NCBI RefSeq assembly: GCF_903645315.1
Contig: NZ_CAHJXL010000002.1
Span: forward strand, 434,001 to 498,000
Source of the DNA: Victivallis sp. Marseille-Q1083
Lineage (GTDB): Bacteria; Verrucomicrobiota; Lentisphaeria; Victivallales; Victivallaceae
Length of the DNA stretch: 64,000 nt
Direction: 5' to 3'
The translations under genes and the position numbers were made by a program. The notes beneath the pieces were generated by a model that ran no database searches, was not told the DNA's origin, and saw only the letters and a program-made list of their open reading frames with translations. Positions 17,212-25,503 of the stretch are shown in pieces; position 1 is the first letter of the stretch, and each line of letters opens with the position of its first letter.

Positions 17212-18192
17212 ATGGAAATTATTCACGACAGTGCCGCCGATCTCGGAGCTTTGAATGGCAAGACGGTGGCGATCATGGGGTTCGGCGCCCAGGGCCGGGC
17301 CCAGGCGCTGTGCCTGCGCGATTCCGGCGTCGATGTCATCGTCGGCGTCCGTCCCGGCAAATCTTTCGAGGCGGCCCGGGAAGAGGGCTTCCGGGTGATG
17401 AGCGTTGCCGAAGCGGCGGAGAAGGCGGATATCATCCACATTCTGCTGCCGGATGAGAACCACGGTCAGGTTTACGAGCAGGAGATCAAGCCGCACATGA
17501 AGCCGGGCAAGGCGTTGTGCTGCTCGCACGGTTTCGCCTACGTTTTCAACCAGATCGTGCCGCCGAAGGAGGTTGACGTGATCATGGTGGCGCCGAAGAG
17601 TCCGGGGACGGAAGTGCGCAAGCGGTTCGTCGAAGGGTTCGGGGTGCCCGGTTTGATCGCGGTGCATCAGAACGCCACCGGCAAGGCGCGGGATCTGGCG
17701 CTGGCGATCGCCAAGGCGGAGGGATTGACCCGTTGCGGCGTGCTGGAGTGCACGATGGCGCAGGAAACCTACGAGGACTTGTTCGGCGAGCAGAATGTCA
17801 TCTGCGGCGGTGTCGTCGATTTGATGAAATACGGTTTTGAAACGTTGATTGAGGCGGGCTATCCGCCGGAGATGGCTTATTTTGAATGTATTCACGAGGC
17901 CAAATTGATCGTCGATCTGATCTATGAAGGCGGCATTCAGAAGATGAATTCGGTCATTTCCAACACGGCGGAATGGGGCGAATATTACAACGGCCCGTTC
18001 ATCCTGCCGGCGGACGTCAAGGCGCGGATGAAGGAATCGCTGAAACGCATCGAGTCCGGCCAGTTTGCCAAAGAGTGGCTGGCGGAAGCCCACAGCGGCG
18101 CCGGGAATCTCAAGGCGAAACGCGAAGCGCTCGGCAAACACCCGGCCGAAATCGTCGGCAAACAGATCCGCAGCCTGTTCGAAAACAAGTAA
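17212..18192 (+). CDS. ilvC: Ketol-acid reductoisomerase (class I)
   Basis: Isomerises and reduces acetolactate or acetohydroxybutyrate in valine, leucine and isoleucine synthesis. The protein has 326 residues, the class I length. The Rossmann loop is MGFGAQGRAQA near residue 25, the cofactor-specificity loop is VGVRPGKSFEAA, and the acidic metal-binding block is ETYEDLFGEQ...CGG, followed by ECIHEAKLIVDLIYEGG. The ATG at 17212 has GGGAGA upstream; a longer in-frame reading from 17137 has no ribosome site. No other ilv gene is adjacent. Confidence 0.96.
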   Translation: MEIIHDSAADLGALNGKTVAIMGFGAQGRAQALCLRDSGVDVIVGVRPGKSFEAAREEGFRVMSVAEAAEKADIIHILLPDENHGQVYEQEIKPHMKPGKALCCSHGFAYVFNQIVPPKEVDVIMVAPKSPGTEVRKRFVEGFGVPGLIAVHQNATGKARDLALAIAKAEGLTRCGVLECTMAQETYEDLFGEQNVICGGVVDLMKYGFETLIEAGYPPEMAYFECIHEAKLIVDLIYEGGIQKMNSVISNTAEWGEYYNGPFILPADVKARMKESLKRIESGQFAKEWLAEAHSGAGNLKAKREALGKHPAEIVGKQIRSLFENK

Positions 18193-18218
18193 TCGTTTCG
18201 ATGGCGGCTTGCGCGAAA

Positions 18219-18257
18219 CGCCTTCCTTCCCGTGTCGGAAGGCGGGCGTTTTTGTTT
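18219..18257 (+). terminator. Rho-independent terminator after ilvC
   Basis: CGCCTTCC (18219-18226) pairs with GGAAGGCG (18237-18244), followed a few bases later by a T-rich run. It lies about 25 bp after the ilvC stop codon. Confidence 0.65.
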
Positions 18258-18292
18258 GTTCGCAGAGTTTGAACCGCAAAGGAGGGCAATCG

Positions 18293-18982
18293 ATGGTGGC
18301 ATACCGCAAGCCGGTGAGAATGTCGCTGGCGCGTCAGGTGCTCGAAGAGATGGAGCGTTGCATCCGGGACGGCGTGTGGCCGCTGGGCGGCAAAATTCCG
18401 CCGGAACCGGAACTGGTGCGGTCGTTCGGAGTCAGCCGCAACACGGTGCGCGAGGCGGTGCAGTCGCTGATCCATGCCGGCATGCTGGAGGCGCGGCCGG
18501 GCGACGGCACCTATGTATTGGCCAGCGACCGGCTGGAAGTGGTCATCAAGGACCGGCTGAGGTCGGCGGAGCTGTCGAAAATCCTGGAGGCGCGGCTGGC
18601 GCTGGAAAAAGAGATTGCCCGGCTGGCGGCAGTCAACCGGACGGAGGCGGATTTGCGGTTGCTGGAGCAGCGGCTGCGGGAACGCAATAATTGCGACAAC
18701 CGCGATCCGGAGGCGGATTTGAAATTCCATGCGGCGGTGGCGGCGGCCACCCACAATCCGATTCTGGCCGAGCTGTATGAAATCATCAGCCAATACCTGC
18801 AGGTGATCATGCGCATGTGGCTGGCCGCCAACCGGCGGAATGAAGCGGAAATTCAGGTGCACAACGAATTGGCGGCGGCGATCGGCGCCCGGGATCCGGA
18901 ACGGGCCGAACAGCTCATCCATGCGATCATCCGTTTCGACAGTGCGGTGCTGCCGGCGGAGAAGGGTCAGGCGTCGGTCTGA
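18293..18982 (+). CDS. GntR-family regulator, FadR subfamily
   Basis: Transcription factor of 229 residues. The winged helix-turn-helix spans about residues 12-78 (FGVSRNTVREAVQSLIHAG, GDGTYVLA), followed by an all-helical FCD ligand domain with the likely metal-binding Asp and His residues (EADLKFHAAVAAATHNP and later VHNELAAAI). The ATG follows AAAGGAGG closely. It sits between the ilvC terminator and a convergent VOC gene, and its 3' end overlaps that gene by 16 bp. Ligand unknown. Confidence 0.92.
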   Translation: MVAYRKPVRMSLARQVLEEMERCIRDGVWPLGGKIPPEPELVRSFGVSRNTVREAVQSLIHAGMLEARPGDGTYVLASDRLEVVIKDRLRSAELSKILEARLALEKEIARLAAVNRTEADLRLLEQRLRERNNCDNRDPEADLKFHAAVAAATHNPILAELYEIISQYLQVIMRMWLAANRRNEAEIQVHNELAAAIGARDPERAEQLIHAIIRFDSAVLPAEKGQASV

Positions 18983-19314
18983 TTGAGGATGATGAACGGA
19001 TTGTTTTCCGGATCGAGGCAGCGGAAAGTGTTGCGGCGGTTGAGCGCTTCGATGCGGAACCCGTAACTGTGGAGCAGCTTGGACAGCTCTTCCGGCTTTT
19101 CCACCCGGAACTGCCACTCCGGCACTTTGGCCTGGCCGTCCTGGCCGTCGGTGATTTTCTGCAGAATCAGCGTCGCCCGGTTGTCGAGCTGGAATTCCAC
19201 TTGAAAATTGCTGTCGAATACCGGATTGCCGAGCCCGAGCAGCCCCCGGTAGAAAGCGCGGCAACTGTCCAGATTGCGGACCGGAATGACGATTTCAAAC
19301 TGTTCGTTACTCAT
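18967..19314 (-). CDS. VOC-family (glyoxalase/bleomycin-resistance-like) protein
   Basis: A 115-residue single-domain VOC protein: VIPVRNLDSCRAFYRGLLGL at the start, FQVEFQLDNRATLILQ in the middle, and a C-terminal FRCLDPENNPFIIL block. Such proteins are metal-dependent or binding proteins with varied substrates; no substrate is evident. The start was taken at 19314 for the fold; an ATG at 19365 behind AAGG would add 17 residues. Its 3' end overlaps the convergent GntR gene. Confidence 0.8.
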   Translation of the reverse strand: MSNEQFEIVIPVRNLDSCRAFYRGLLGLGNPVFDSNFQVEFQLDNRATLILQKITDGQDGQAKVPEWQFRVEKPEELSKLLHSYGFRIEALNRRNTFRCLDPENNPFIILNQTDA

Positions 19315-19378
19315 AATTGCGGTATCCGATTTGCGCATTTCCCGTCGAAAGATTACATTAAACATGTCTTCTGCCTTT

Positions 19379-19407
19379 AGAATAGAGCCGGAATGACCGA
19401 ATTGCAA
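19379..19407 (-). promoter_or_regulatory. Promoter of the VOC protein gene
   Basis: Minus-strand TTGCAA, 17 bases, TATTCT. Confidence 0.45.
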
Positions 19408-19463
19408 AAGTTTTTTATTTTTTTTCGGTTTTTTTAACCTCAAACAAGGATGATATTGCCAAG

Positions 19464-20900
19464 ATGGATTATCAGGTTTATCAAAATCCGCTGACCGACC
19501 GTTACGCCAGCAAGGAGATGAGTTACAATTTTTCGCCGCAGAAGAAGCATTCCACCTGGCGCCGGCTGTGGCTGACGCTGGCCGAGGCGGAAAAAGAACT
19601 GGGGCTGGACATCACCGACGAACAGCTTCAACAGATGGCCGCCCATCTGGACGACATCGATTTCGATGCGGTGGCGGCCCGGGAGAAAGAGCTGCGCCAC
19701 GATGTGATGAGCCATATTCACGTTTTCGGCGCCCAGTGTCCGGCGGCGATGCCGATCATTCACCTCGGCGCTACCAGTTGCTATGTGACCGACAATACCG
19801 AATTGATCCAGATGCGCGACGGCTTGAAGATCCTGCGCGGCAAGCTGCTGAAGCTGATGGCGCTGCTGGCGGATTTCGCCCTGGCCAACCGGGCGGTGCC
19901 GACGCTGGGCTTCACCCATTACCAGCCGGCGCAGTTGACGACGGTCGGCAAGCGTTTTTCGCTTTATCTGCAGGATTTCCTGCTTGATCTCGAAGAGCTG
20001 GAATTTGAATTGAACAAGCTGCCGTTCCGCAGCGTCAAGGGGACGACCGGCACGCAGGCCAGTTTCCTGGCGCTGTTCAACGGCGATCACGGGAAAGTCA
20101 AGACGCTGGAAAAGCGGGTGGCGGCCAGGATGGGCTTCGACCGGGTGATCGACGTCTCCGGTCAGACCTATACCCGCAAAATCGATTATTTCGTCATGGC
20201 GGTGCTTTCCGGCATCGCTCAGTCCGCCTACAAGATGGCCGGCGATATCCGGCTGCTGGCCAATTTGCGGGAGATGGAGGAGCCGTTCGGCAAAAGCCAG
20301 ATCGGTTCCAGCGCGATGGCCTACAAGCGCAATCCGATGCGCAGTGAACGGGTCTGCTCGCTGGCCCGCTATGTGATGACGCTGCCGTTGAATGCGGCGC
20401 ACACCGAGGCGACGCAGTGGTTCGAGCGGACGCTGGACGATTCGGCCAACCGCCGGCTGGTGCTGGCGGAAGGATTTCTCAGCGTCGATGTCATCCTCTC
20501 TTTGCTGCTCAATATCGTCGACGGCATTCAGGTGTGGCCGAACGTCATCGCCCGCCGGGTGGCGGCCGAGCTGCCGTTCATGGCGACCGAAAATATTCTG
20601 ATGGCGGCGGTGAAGGCCGGCGGTGACCGGCAGCTTCTGCACGAGGCCATCCGGGTGCATTCGATGGACGCGGCCCGCCGGATCAAGGAGGAAGGCGGCG
20701 ACAACGATCTGCTCGACCGCATCAAGGCCGATCCGGCGTTTGCCGCCATTCGCGACCGGATCGATCAACTGGTCGATCCGCGTTCGTTCGTCGGCCGTGC
20801 CCCGGAGCAGGTGGAGGAGTTCGTCGATCAGCGCGTCCGGCCGCTGTTGGCGCGGCATGCCGCCGAATTGTCCGCCGGTGGTGAAGCGATCAATGTCTAA
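19464..20900 (+). CDS. purB: Adenylosuccinate lyase (animal-type length and sequence)
   Basis: Catalyses two fumarate-releasing steps of purine synthesis (SAICAR to AICAR, adenylosuccinate to AMP). The 478 residues carry the fumarase/aspartase signature [16 protein letters not shown] near residue 285. Active-site blocks [10 protein letters not shown] and [18 protein letters not shown] come earlier. The protein resembles eukaryote-type ADSL more than the short bacterial form. AGGA lies upstream of the ATG. Its last bases overlap the start of the next gene, which begins a four-gene unit. Confidence 0.96.
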   Translation: MDYQVYQNPLTDRYASKEMSYNFSPQKKHSTWRRLWLTLAEAEKELGLDITDEQLQQMAAHLDDIDFDAVAAREKELRHDVMSHIHVFGAQCPAAMPIIHLGATSCYVTDNTELIQMRDGLKILRGKLLKLMALLADFALANRAVPTLGFTHYQPAQLTTVGKRFSLYLQDFLLDLEELEFELNKLPFRSVKGTTGTQASFLALFNGDHGKVKTLEKRVAARMGFDRVIDVSGQTYTRKIDYFVMAVLSGIAQSAYKMAGDIRLLANLREMEEPFGKSQIGSSAMAYKRNPMRSERVCSLARYVMTLPLNAAHTEATQWFERTLDDSANRRLVLAEGFLSVDVILSLLLNIVDGIQVWPNVIARRVAAELPFMATENILMAAVKAGGDRQLLHEAIRVHSMDAARRIKEEGGDNDLLDRIKADPAFAAIRDRIDQLVDPRSFVGRAPEQVEEFVDQRVRPLLARHAAELSAGGEAINV

Positions 20901-21741
20901 GCGTTTCAATCTGCTGCTGTTGCTGGCCGTCTGGCTGCTCGGCGCCGCCGGTTACGCGGCGGAAGCGAAGCGGGTCGTTTCGCTGTCGCCGGCGCTGACC
21001 GAGACGATCGCGTATCTCGGTTGTCTGGACCGGCTGGTCGGACGCAGCAGCGCCTGCGATTATCCGGCAACGGTCAAAGCATTGCCGGCGGTCGGCGATT
21101 TCGCGATTCCGTCGCTGGAAAAGATCGTCGCGGTCCGGCCGGATCTGGTGGTGGCCGATACGCTGAAGGATGCCGGGCAAGTCAAAATTTTTCGCGATCT
21201 GGGCATCGATTTCCAAGTGCTGCCGTTGCAGAGCATCGCCGATTACAAGCGGGCGGTCGGCAAGTTGGGCGATTGGCTGGATTGCCGGGAAGCGGCGGCG
21301 AAGGAGATTGAACGGGTCGAGCGGGAAGTGGCGGCCTGGACGGCGCGGCGGCCGGAGAAACCGCTGAAAGTGCTGCTGCTGATCTGGGACAATCCGCCGA
21401 TGACGGCCGGTCGGAACTCTTTTCTGACCGAGTACGTCGCGCTGGCCGGCGGAAGGAATATCGCTGAAGCGGAGGAGCGCGATTATTTCAGTTGCGCGCC
21501 GGAGTGGGTGTTGCAGCAGGCCCCCGAAGTGGTGCTGGCGCCGTCGCCTCCAGATTTGGCGGCGACGCGGCAGCTGAATCTGCCCGGCGGTTGGGAGGCG
21601 TTGCCGGCGGTGGCGGCGAACCGGGTGTATACCGATCTGGACGAAACGGTGGTCAACCGGTTGGGACCGCGGCTGTTCGAAGGCATTGCCGCCATCCACC
21701 GGGCGCTCTATCCGGCAACGCCGGCGAACGGTGGCGAATGA
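20893..21741 (+). CDS. BtuF-like substrate-binding protein (cobalamin/iron-siderophore ABC class)
   Basis: A 282-residue periplasmic binding protein of the TroA/BtuF fold. The signal peptide is at residues 1-22 ([17 protein letters not shown]). Then [20 protein letters not shown] and a [21 protein letters not shown] block, both typical of BtuF-type proteins. The start overlaps the purB stop by 8 bp and its own stop overlaps the TatD gene as ATGA. No permease or ATPase is nearby, so it would pair with a transporter elsewhere. Cobalamin is the best guess because the cell has an adenosyltransferase; heme or siderophore is possible. Confidence 0.85.
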   Translation: MSKRFNLLLLLAVWLLGAAGYAAEAKRVVSLSPALTETIAYLGCLDRLVGRSSACDYPATVKALPAVGDFAIPSLEKIVAVRPDLVVADTLKDAGQVKIFRDLGIDFQVLPLQSIADYKRAVGKLGDWLDCREAAAKEIERVEREVAAWTARRPEKPLKVLLLIWDNPPMTAGRNSFLTEYVALAGGRNIAEAEERDYFSCAPEWVLQQAPEVVLAPSPPDLAATRQLNLPGGWEALPAVAANRVYTDLDETVVNRLGPRLFEGIAAIHRALYPATPANGGE

Positions 21742-22424
21742 TCCGTTATTTCAACTGGCATACTCATCAATTGAACCTTCAATCCGAGGTTTTTGCCCTG
21801 GTGTCCAGGGAGTTGGGGGAATGGGGCGCGACCCGGCCGTTCGCCCGGAATTGCTATACCTTGCAATTGCACCCGTGGTTTCTGCCGGAACGGTTCCGGT
21901 TGCTCGATGACGCGTTCCAGCAGGCCGCCGGGCAGGCGGCGGCGGTCGGCGAAATCGGCCTGGACCGGCTGCGCGGCCCGGAATTGCCGGTGCAGCAACA
22001 GTATTTCCTGGCGGCGGCGGCTGTGGCGGAACAGGTGCGGAAGCCGGTCATCCTTCACAACGTCCGGACGCTGGCGGAAATTCAGGCGGCCGCCAGACAA
22101 TTGCGGCCGACGGTGCCGTGGATTCTGCACCGTTTTGCCGGCAGCGCGGCGCAGTTCGAACAATTGCTGGAGCAGGGGTTCTATTTTTCGCTGGGGGAAT
22201 CGGCGTTGCGGCAGCCGGACTTGCTGGATTGCCTGGCCGCGTCCGCCGAAGCCCGGTGCCGGATCGGGCTGGAAACCGATGATTCCGCCGTGGAGATCGG
22301 AATGCTGTACGGCAGCTTTGCCGACGCGCTCCGGTTGGAGCCGGAACAGTTGGAGCAGGAGTTGAAACGGAACTTTCAGGCCGTTTTCAAGGAGGCGGAC
22401 GGTGACGGAACAGGAGAAATTTGA
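21738..22424 (+). CDS. TatD-family metal-dependent hydrolase
   Basis: A 228-residue TIM-barrel metallohydrolase. Metal ligands appear as WHTHQLN near residue 7, LHPWF near 46, GEIGLDRL near 74, LHNVR near 105, LHRFAG near 130 and the terminal LETDD block. TatD proteins act as DNases or hydrolases. Homologues are often annotated as QatD or TatD. It starts within the upstream stop codon (ATGA), and overlaps the next gene by 23 bp. Confidence 0.88.
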   Translation: MIRYFNWHTHQLNLQSEVFALVSRELGEWGATRPFARNCYTLQLHPWFLPERFRLLDDAFQQAAGQAAAVGEIGLDRLRGPELPVQQQYFLAAAAVAEQVRKPVILHNVRTLAEIQAAARQLRPTVPWILHRFAGSAAQFEQLLEQGFYFSLGESALRQPDLLDCLAASAEARCRIGLETDDSAVEIGMLYGSFADALRLEPEQLEQELKRNFQAVFKEADGDGTGEI

Positions 22425-23133
22425 GCAGCGGACCGCATTGGCGGTCGGCGCGGCCAACATGGCGAAGTTGCGGAATGCGCACGTGTTGATTCTCGGGCTG
22501 GGCGGGGTCGGCGCCTATGCGGCGGAAATGGTGGTGAGAAGCGGGGTCGGCGCGGTGACCATCGTCGACGGCGATGTCGTCGAGCCGAGCAACCGCAACC
22601 GGCAGTTGCCGGCGCTGGTCAGCACCGAGGGCCGGCCCAAGGCGGCCGTGATGGCCGAACGGCTGCTGGACATCAATCCGCAGTTGAAAATTCATCCGGT
22701 GGCGCAATTCATCCGTGACGAAGCGACCGAAGAACTGCTGTCGACCCCGTTTGATTATGCGGTCGATGCGATCGACAGCCTGTCGCCGAAAGTGCATTTC
22801 CTGCTGTGCTGCCGGGAGAAGGGAATTCCGTTCATCAGTTCCATGGGGTCCGGCGGCCGGCTGAACCCGGAAGGGATTGTCGTGGCGGATATCTCCGAAA
22901 CTTACAATTGCAAACTGGCCCGCGCCGTACGCCGGCGGTTGGCGCATTACGGCGTCAGAAGCGGCATTCCGGTGGGTTTTTCGCCGGAGCTGGTGGCGGA
23001 GAGCGCGATCGATAGTTTTGTCGACGCCGCCGGCATCCGGCATTCGGTGATCGGTACCGTTTCCTACCTGCCGGCCATGTTCGGCTGCATGTGCGCAGCA
23101 GCGGTGGTGCGCGGGCTGTTGCGGCCGGCGTAG
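22402..23133 (+). CDS. tRNA threonylcarbamoyladenosine dehydratase (TcdA/CsdL-like E1 family)
   Basis: A 243-residue ThiF/E1-like enzyme. TcdA cyclises t6A to ct6A on tRNAs reading ANN codons using ATP. The nucleotide loop is LGLGGVGAYAAEMVVRSGVG near residue 30-50, followed by DGDVVEPSNRNRQLPAL, DAIDSLSPKV and SSMGSGGRLNPEG. A GTG start is indicated because AAGGAGG sits six bases upstream. It is the last gene of the purB unit. Confidence 0.9.
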   Translation: MTEQEKFEQRTALAVGAANMAKLRNAHVLILGLGGVGAYAAEMVVRSGVGAVTIVDGDVVEPSNRNRQLPALVSTEGRPKAAVMAERLLDINPQLKIHPVAQFIRDEATEELLSTPFDYAVDAIDSLSPKVHFLLCCREKGIPFISSMGSGGRLNPEGIVVADISETYNCKLARAVRRRLAHYGVRSGIPVGFSPELVAESAIDSFVDAAGIRHSVIGTVSYLPAMFGCMCAAAVVRGLLRPA

Positions 23134-23174
23134 TCCTGATTTTGCGGATGCCGGGCGGCGGAGAAATGCCGTGT

Positions 23175-23203
23175 TTGTAAACCGGGGAAGTCAAGGATAT
23201 AGT
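23175..23203 (+). promoter_or_regulatory. Promoter of the SLC1/solute-binding fusion gene
   Basis: TTGTAA, 17 bases, TATAGTAAACATC. The 13 bases from the -10 box onward are identical to those of the ilvC promoter. Confidence 0.65.
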
Positions 23204-23303
23204 AAACATCAAGAGGAAATGTGTCGGTCGGCGGCTGGCCGGGGCGTTGCGGCGCGCTGGTCCGTGAAGCGAAAAAATATTGAATTTTGCTGGATTTGGA
23301 ATT

Positions 23304-25457
23304 GTGAAAAAACTGTCATTGAGTTCACTGATTTTGCTGGCGGTGGTATTCGGCCTGGCGGCCGGATTGTTCTTCGGGGAATGGTGCCGGCACCTGGAAA
23401 TCGTCGGCCGGGCGTTCATCGCGATCATGCAGATCAGCGTGCTGCCGTATATTTTCGTTTCGTTGATCCAGAGTTTCGGCAGCCTCGATCCGCAGCAGGC
23501 CAAACTGCTGGCCAAGCGCGGTATCGTCATGATTCTGCTGATGTGGGGCGTGGTGTTTGCATTGATGGCGCTGATGCCGCTGACCTTTCCGCAGTGGCAG
23601 TCGGGTTCTTTCTTCAGTCCGAGTATTTTGAGCAGCGGCGAGCCGGTCGATTACATTCAGCTGTTCATTCCGGCCAATCCGTTCAATTCGCTGGCCAACA
23701 ATACGGTGCCGGCGGTGACGATTTTCAGCATTTTGTGCGGCGTGGTCCTGATGGGAATCAGGCGTAAACAGAATCTGCTCAATTTGTTGGAGATTTCCTC
23801 GGAGGTGCTCTCCCGCCTGACGCTGATGCTGGTCAAACTTTCACCGATCGGCATTTTCGCGCTGGTGGCCAAGGCGGCCGGCACGATGCGGCTCGAAGAC
23901 ATCGGCCGGGTCGAAGTCTACCTGGCCGCTTATCTGCTGATGGGGGCGCTGCTGTTCTTTCTGATCCTGCCGCTGGTGCTGACGATGTTCACGCCGTTCC
24001 GCTACCGGGAGATCATGAGCGTTGGCCGGGAGGCGATGCTGACGGTGCTGCTGACCGGCAATCTGTTCATCGTGCTGCCGCTGCTGGTCGAAAATATTGA
24101 AAAGCTGTTCAAGCGCCACTCGATCCTGACCGACGAAGGGGAGGCGATGGCCCGGATCATCGTGCCGATCACCTTCATCCTGCCCTGTGCGGGGCAATTG
24201 ATGGATCTGGTGTTCATTCTGTTTGCCGGCTGGTTCTCCAACGAATCTTTCGGACTGGCCGGTTATCTGGAGTTGTTCGGCGCCGGTTTGCTGACTTCGT
24301 TCGGCAGCGCCAAGGTGGCGATTCCGTTCCTGCTGGGGATGTTTCATCTGCCGTCCGACTTGTTTGAAATTTTCCTGTTTTCCAGCGTGATCACCGACAA
24401 CGTCAAATTTACGGTGGAAGCCGCCGCCGTGCTGGTGTTCTCCGCTTTGTTCGTCGCCTGGATGACCGGCCGGGTGCGCTGGAATTGGCGGCGGCTGTGG
24501 AGCCGGCTGGCGGTCATCGTCATCGTCATCGGCGTTTCGCTGTTCGTGCTTTATCTGGGCATGAACCGGCTGCTGCCGGAGCCGAAGGATCAGCGGCTGG
24601 TGTTGAATGCGATGAAAATCGAACCGTCGGTGCCGTTCGAAGTTTTCAATCGCCTGCCGGCGGCGCCGCCGCTGGCCGCGGGCAGCCAGCTGGACCAGAT
24701 TCGCCGGAGCGGCGTGTTGCGGGTCGGCTACAACCGCGACGGCATTCCGTTTACGTTCTTCAACGACCGGGGCGAGCTGGTCGGTTTCGACGTGGCGATG
24801 GCCCATAAACTGGCGGCGGACCTCGGCTGTCGCCGGATCGAATTCTACCCGGTGGAATATGACGAGCTGGAAACGGTGCTGAACGACAATCTGGTGGACA
24901 TTGCGATGTGTGAAATCTCAATCAGTGCGGAACGGTTGGGGAAGGTCGGTTTCACCGATCATTATCTGGAGTTGTCGATGGCATTGCTGGTGCCCGATTA
25001 TCTCAAGACGTTATTGCGGCAGGACCCGTCGCGGCTCGAAGATCCGCGTTTCGCCATCGCTGCTCTGGAAGGCGCCGATTATGAGCGGCTGGAGCAGTTG
25101 TCTTTCCGCGGCAAGGCGGTCGAACTGGCCGGCTACGATGCGTTTTTTTCCGGCGAAGCCAAAGCCGACGCCCTGTTGATCGCGGCGGAAAACGGTTCGG
25201 CGTTGACGATTATGCATCCGGAGTACGATCTGTTCATTCCGGCCCGGCAATACAAAGACCTGGTCGCTTATGCGGTACCGCTCGACGACCAGCGCTTTAT
25301 CGAATATTTGAACTTCTGGCTGGCGTTGAAGCGCAGCAACGGTGAGATCGACGAGGAATACGACTATTGGATCCGGGGCGTCGACGTCGAAAAGCTGCCG
25401 CCGCGCTGGTCGGTGCTTCAGAATGTGATTTTACCGAAAATTGCCGCCGGCGATTGA
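23304..25457 (+). CDS. Dicarboxylate/amino-acid:cation symporter fused to a family 3 solute-binding domain
   Basis: Fusion of about 717 residues. Residues 1-425 are an SLC1/GltP-type symporter with eight or so membrane segments and the conserved stretches NPFNSLANNTVPAVTIFSI, VPITFILPCAGQ and SFGSAKVAIPFLLG. Residues 445-717 are a periplasmic amino-acid-binding domain of the SBP-3 class (GVLRVGYNRDGIPFTFFNDR, GFDVAMAHKLAADLG, AMCEISISAERLGKV). The binding domain follows the last membrane helix, so it should lie in the periplasm. GTG at 23304 was chosen because it gives a normal KKLSLSS start; TTG at 23280 is an alternative. Confidence 0.9.
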   Translation: MKKLSLSSLILLAVVFGLAAGLFFGEWCRHLEIVGRAFIAIMQISVLPYIFVSLIQSFGSLDPQQAKLLAKRGIVMILLMWGVVFALMALMPLTFPQWQSGSFFSPSILSSGEPVDYIQLFIPANPFNSLANNTVPAVTIFSILCGVVLMGIRRKQNLLNLLEISSEVLSRLTLMLVKLSPIGIFALVAKAAGTMRLEDIGRVEVYLAAYLLMGALLFFLILPLVLTMFTPFRYREIMSVGREAMLTVLLTGNLFIVLPLLVENIEKLFKRHSILTDEGEAMARIIVPITFILPCAGQLMDLVFILFAGWFSNESFGLAGYLELFGAGLLTSFGSAKVAIPFLLGMFHLPSDLFEIFLFSSVITDNVKFTVEAAAVLVFSALFVAWMTGRVRWNWRRLWSRLAVIVIVIGVSLFVLYLGMNRLLPEPKDQRLVLNAMKIEPSVPFEVFNRLPAAPPLAAGSQLDQIRRSGVLRVGYNRDGIPFTFFNDRGELVGFDVAMAHKLAADLGCRRIEFYPVEYDELETVLNDNLVDIAMCEISISAERLGKVGFTDHYLELSMALLVPDYLKTLLRQDPSRLEDPRFAIAALEGADYERLEQLSFRGKAVELAGYDAFFSGEAKADALLIAAENGSALTIMHPEYDLFIPARQYKDLVAYAVPLDDQRFIEYLNFWLALKRSNGEIDEEYDYWIRGVDVEKLPPRWSVLQNVILPKIAAGD

Positions 25458-25469
25458 GGCGGCAATTTT
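25437..25469. terminator. Hairpin at the convergent end of the symporter fusion and the DUF6259 gene
   Basis: AAAATTGCCGCC pairs perfectly with GGCGGCAATTTT across a nine-base loop that contains the stop codon of the fusion gene. The A/T ends make it work in both directions, fitting the convergent gene arrangement. Confidence 0.6.
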
Positions 25470-25503
25470 CGGCGCCGGTTCATTGGCCGTTGAATGGTTG
25501 CCG

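Noticed and set aside
20623-20892. N-terminal extension of the BtuF-like protein by 90 codons
   Set aside because: It lies inside purB in another frame; the ATG at 20893 gives a proper signal peptide.
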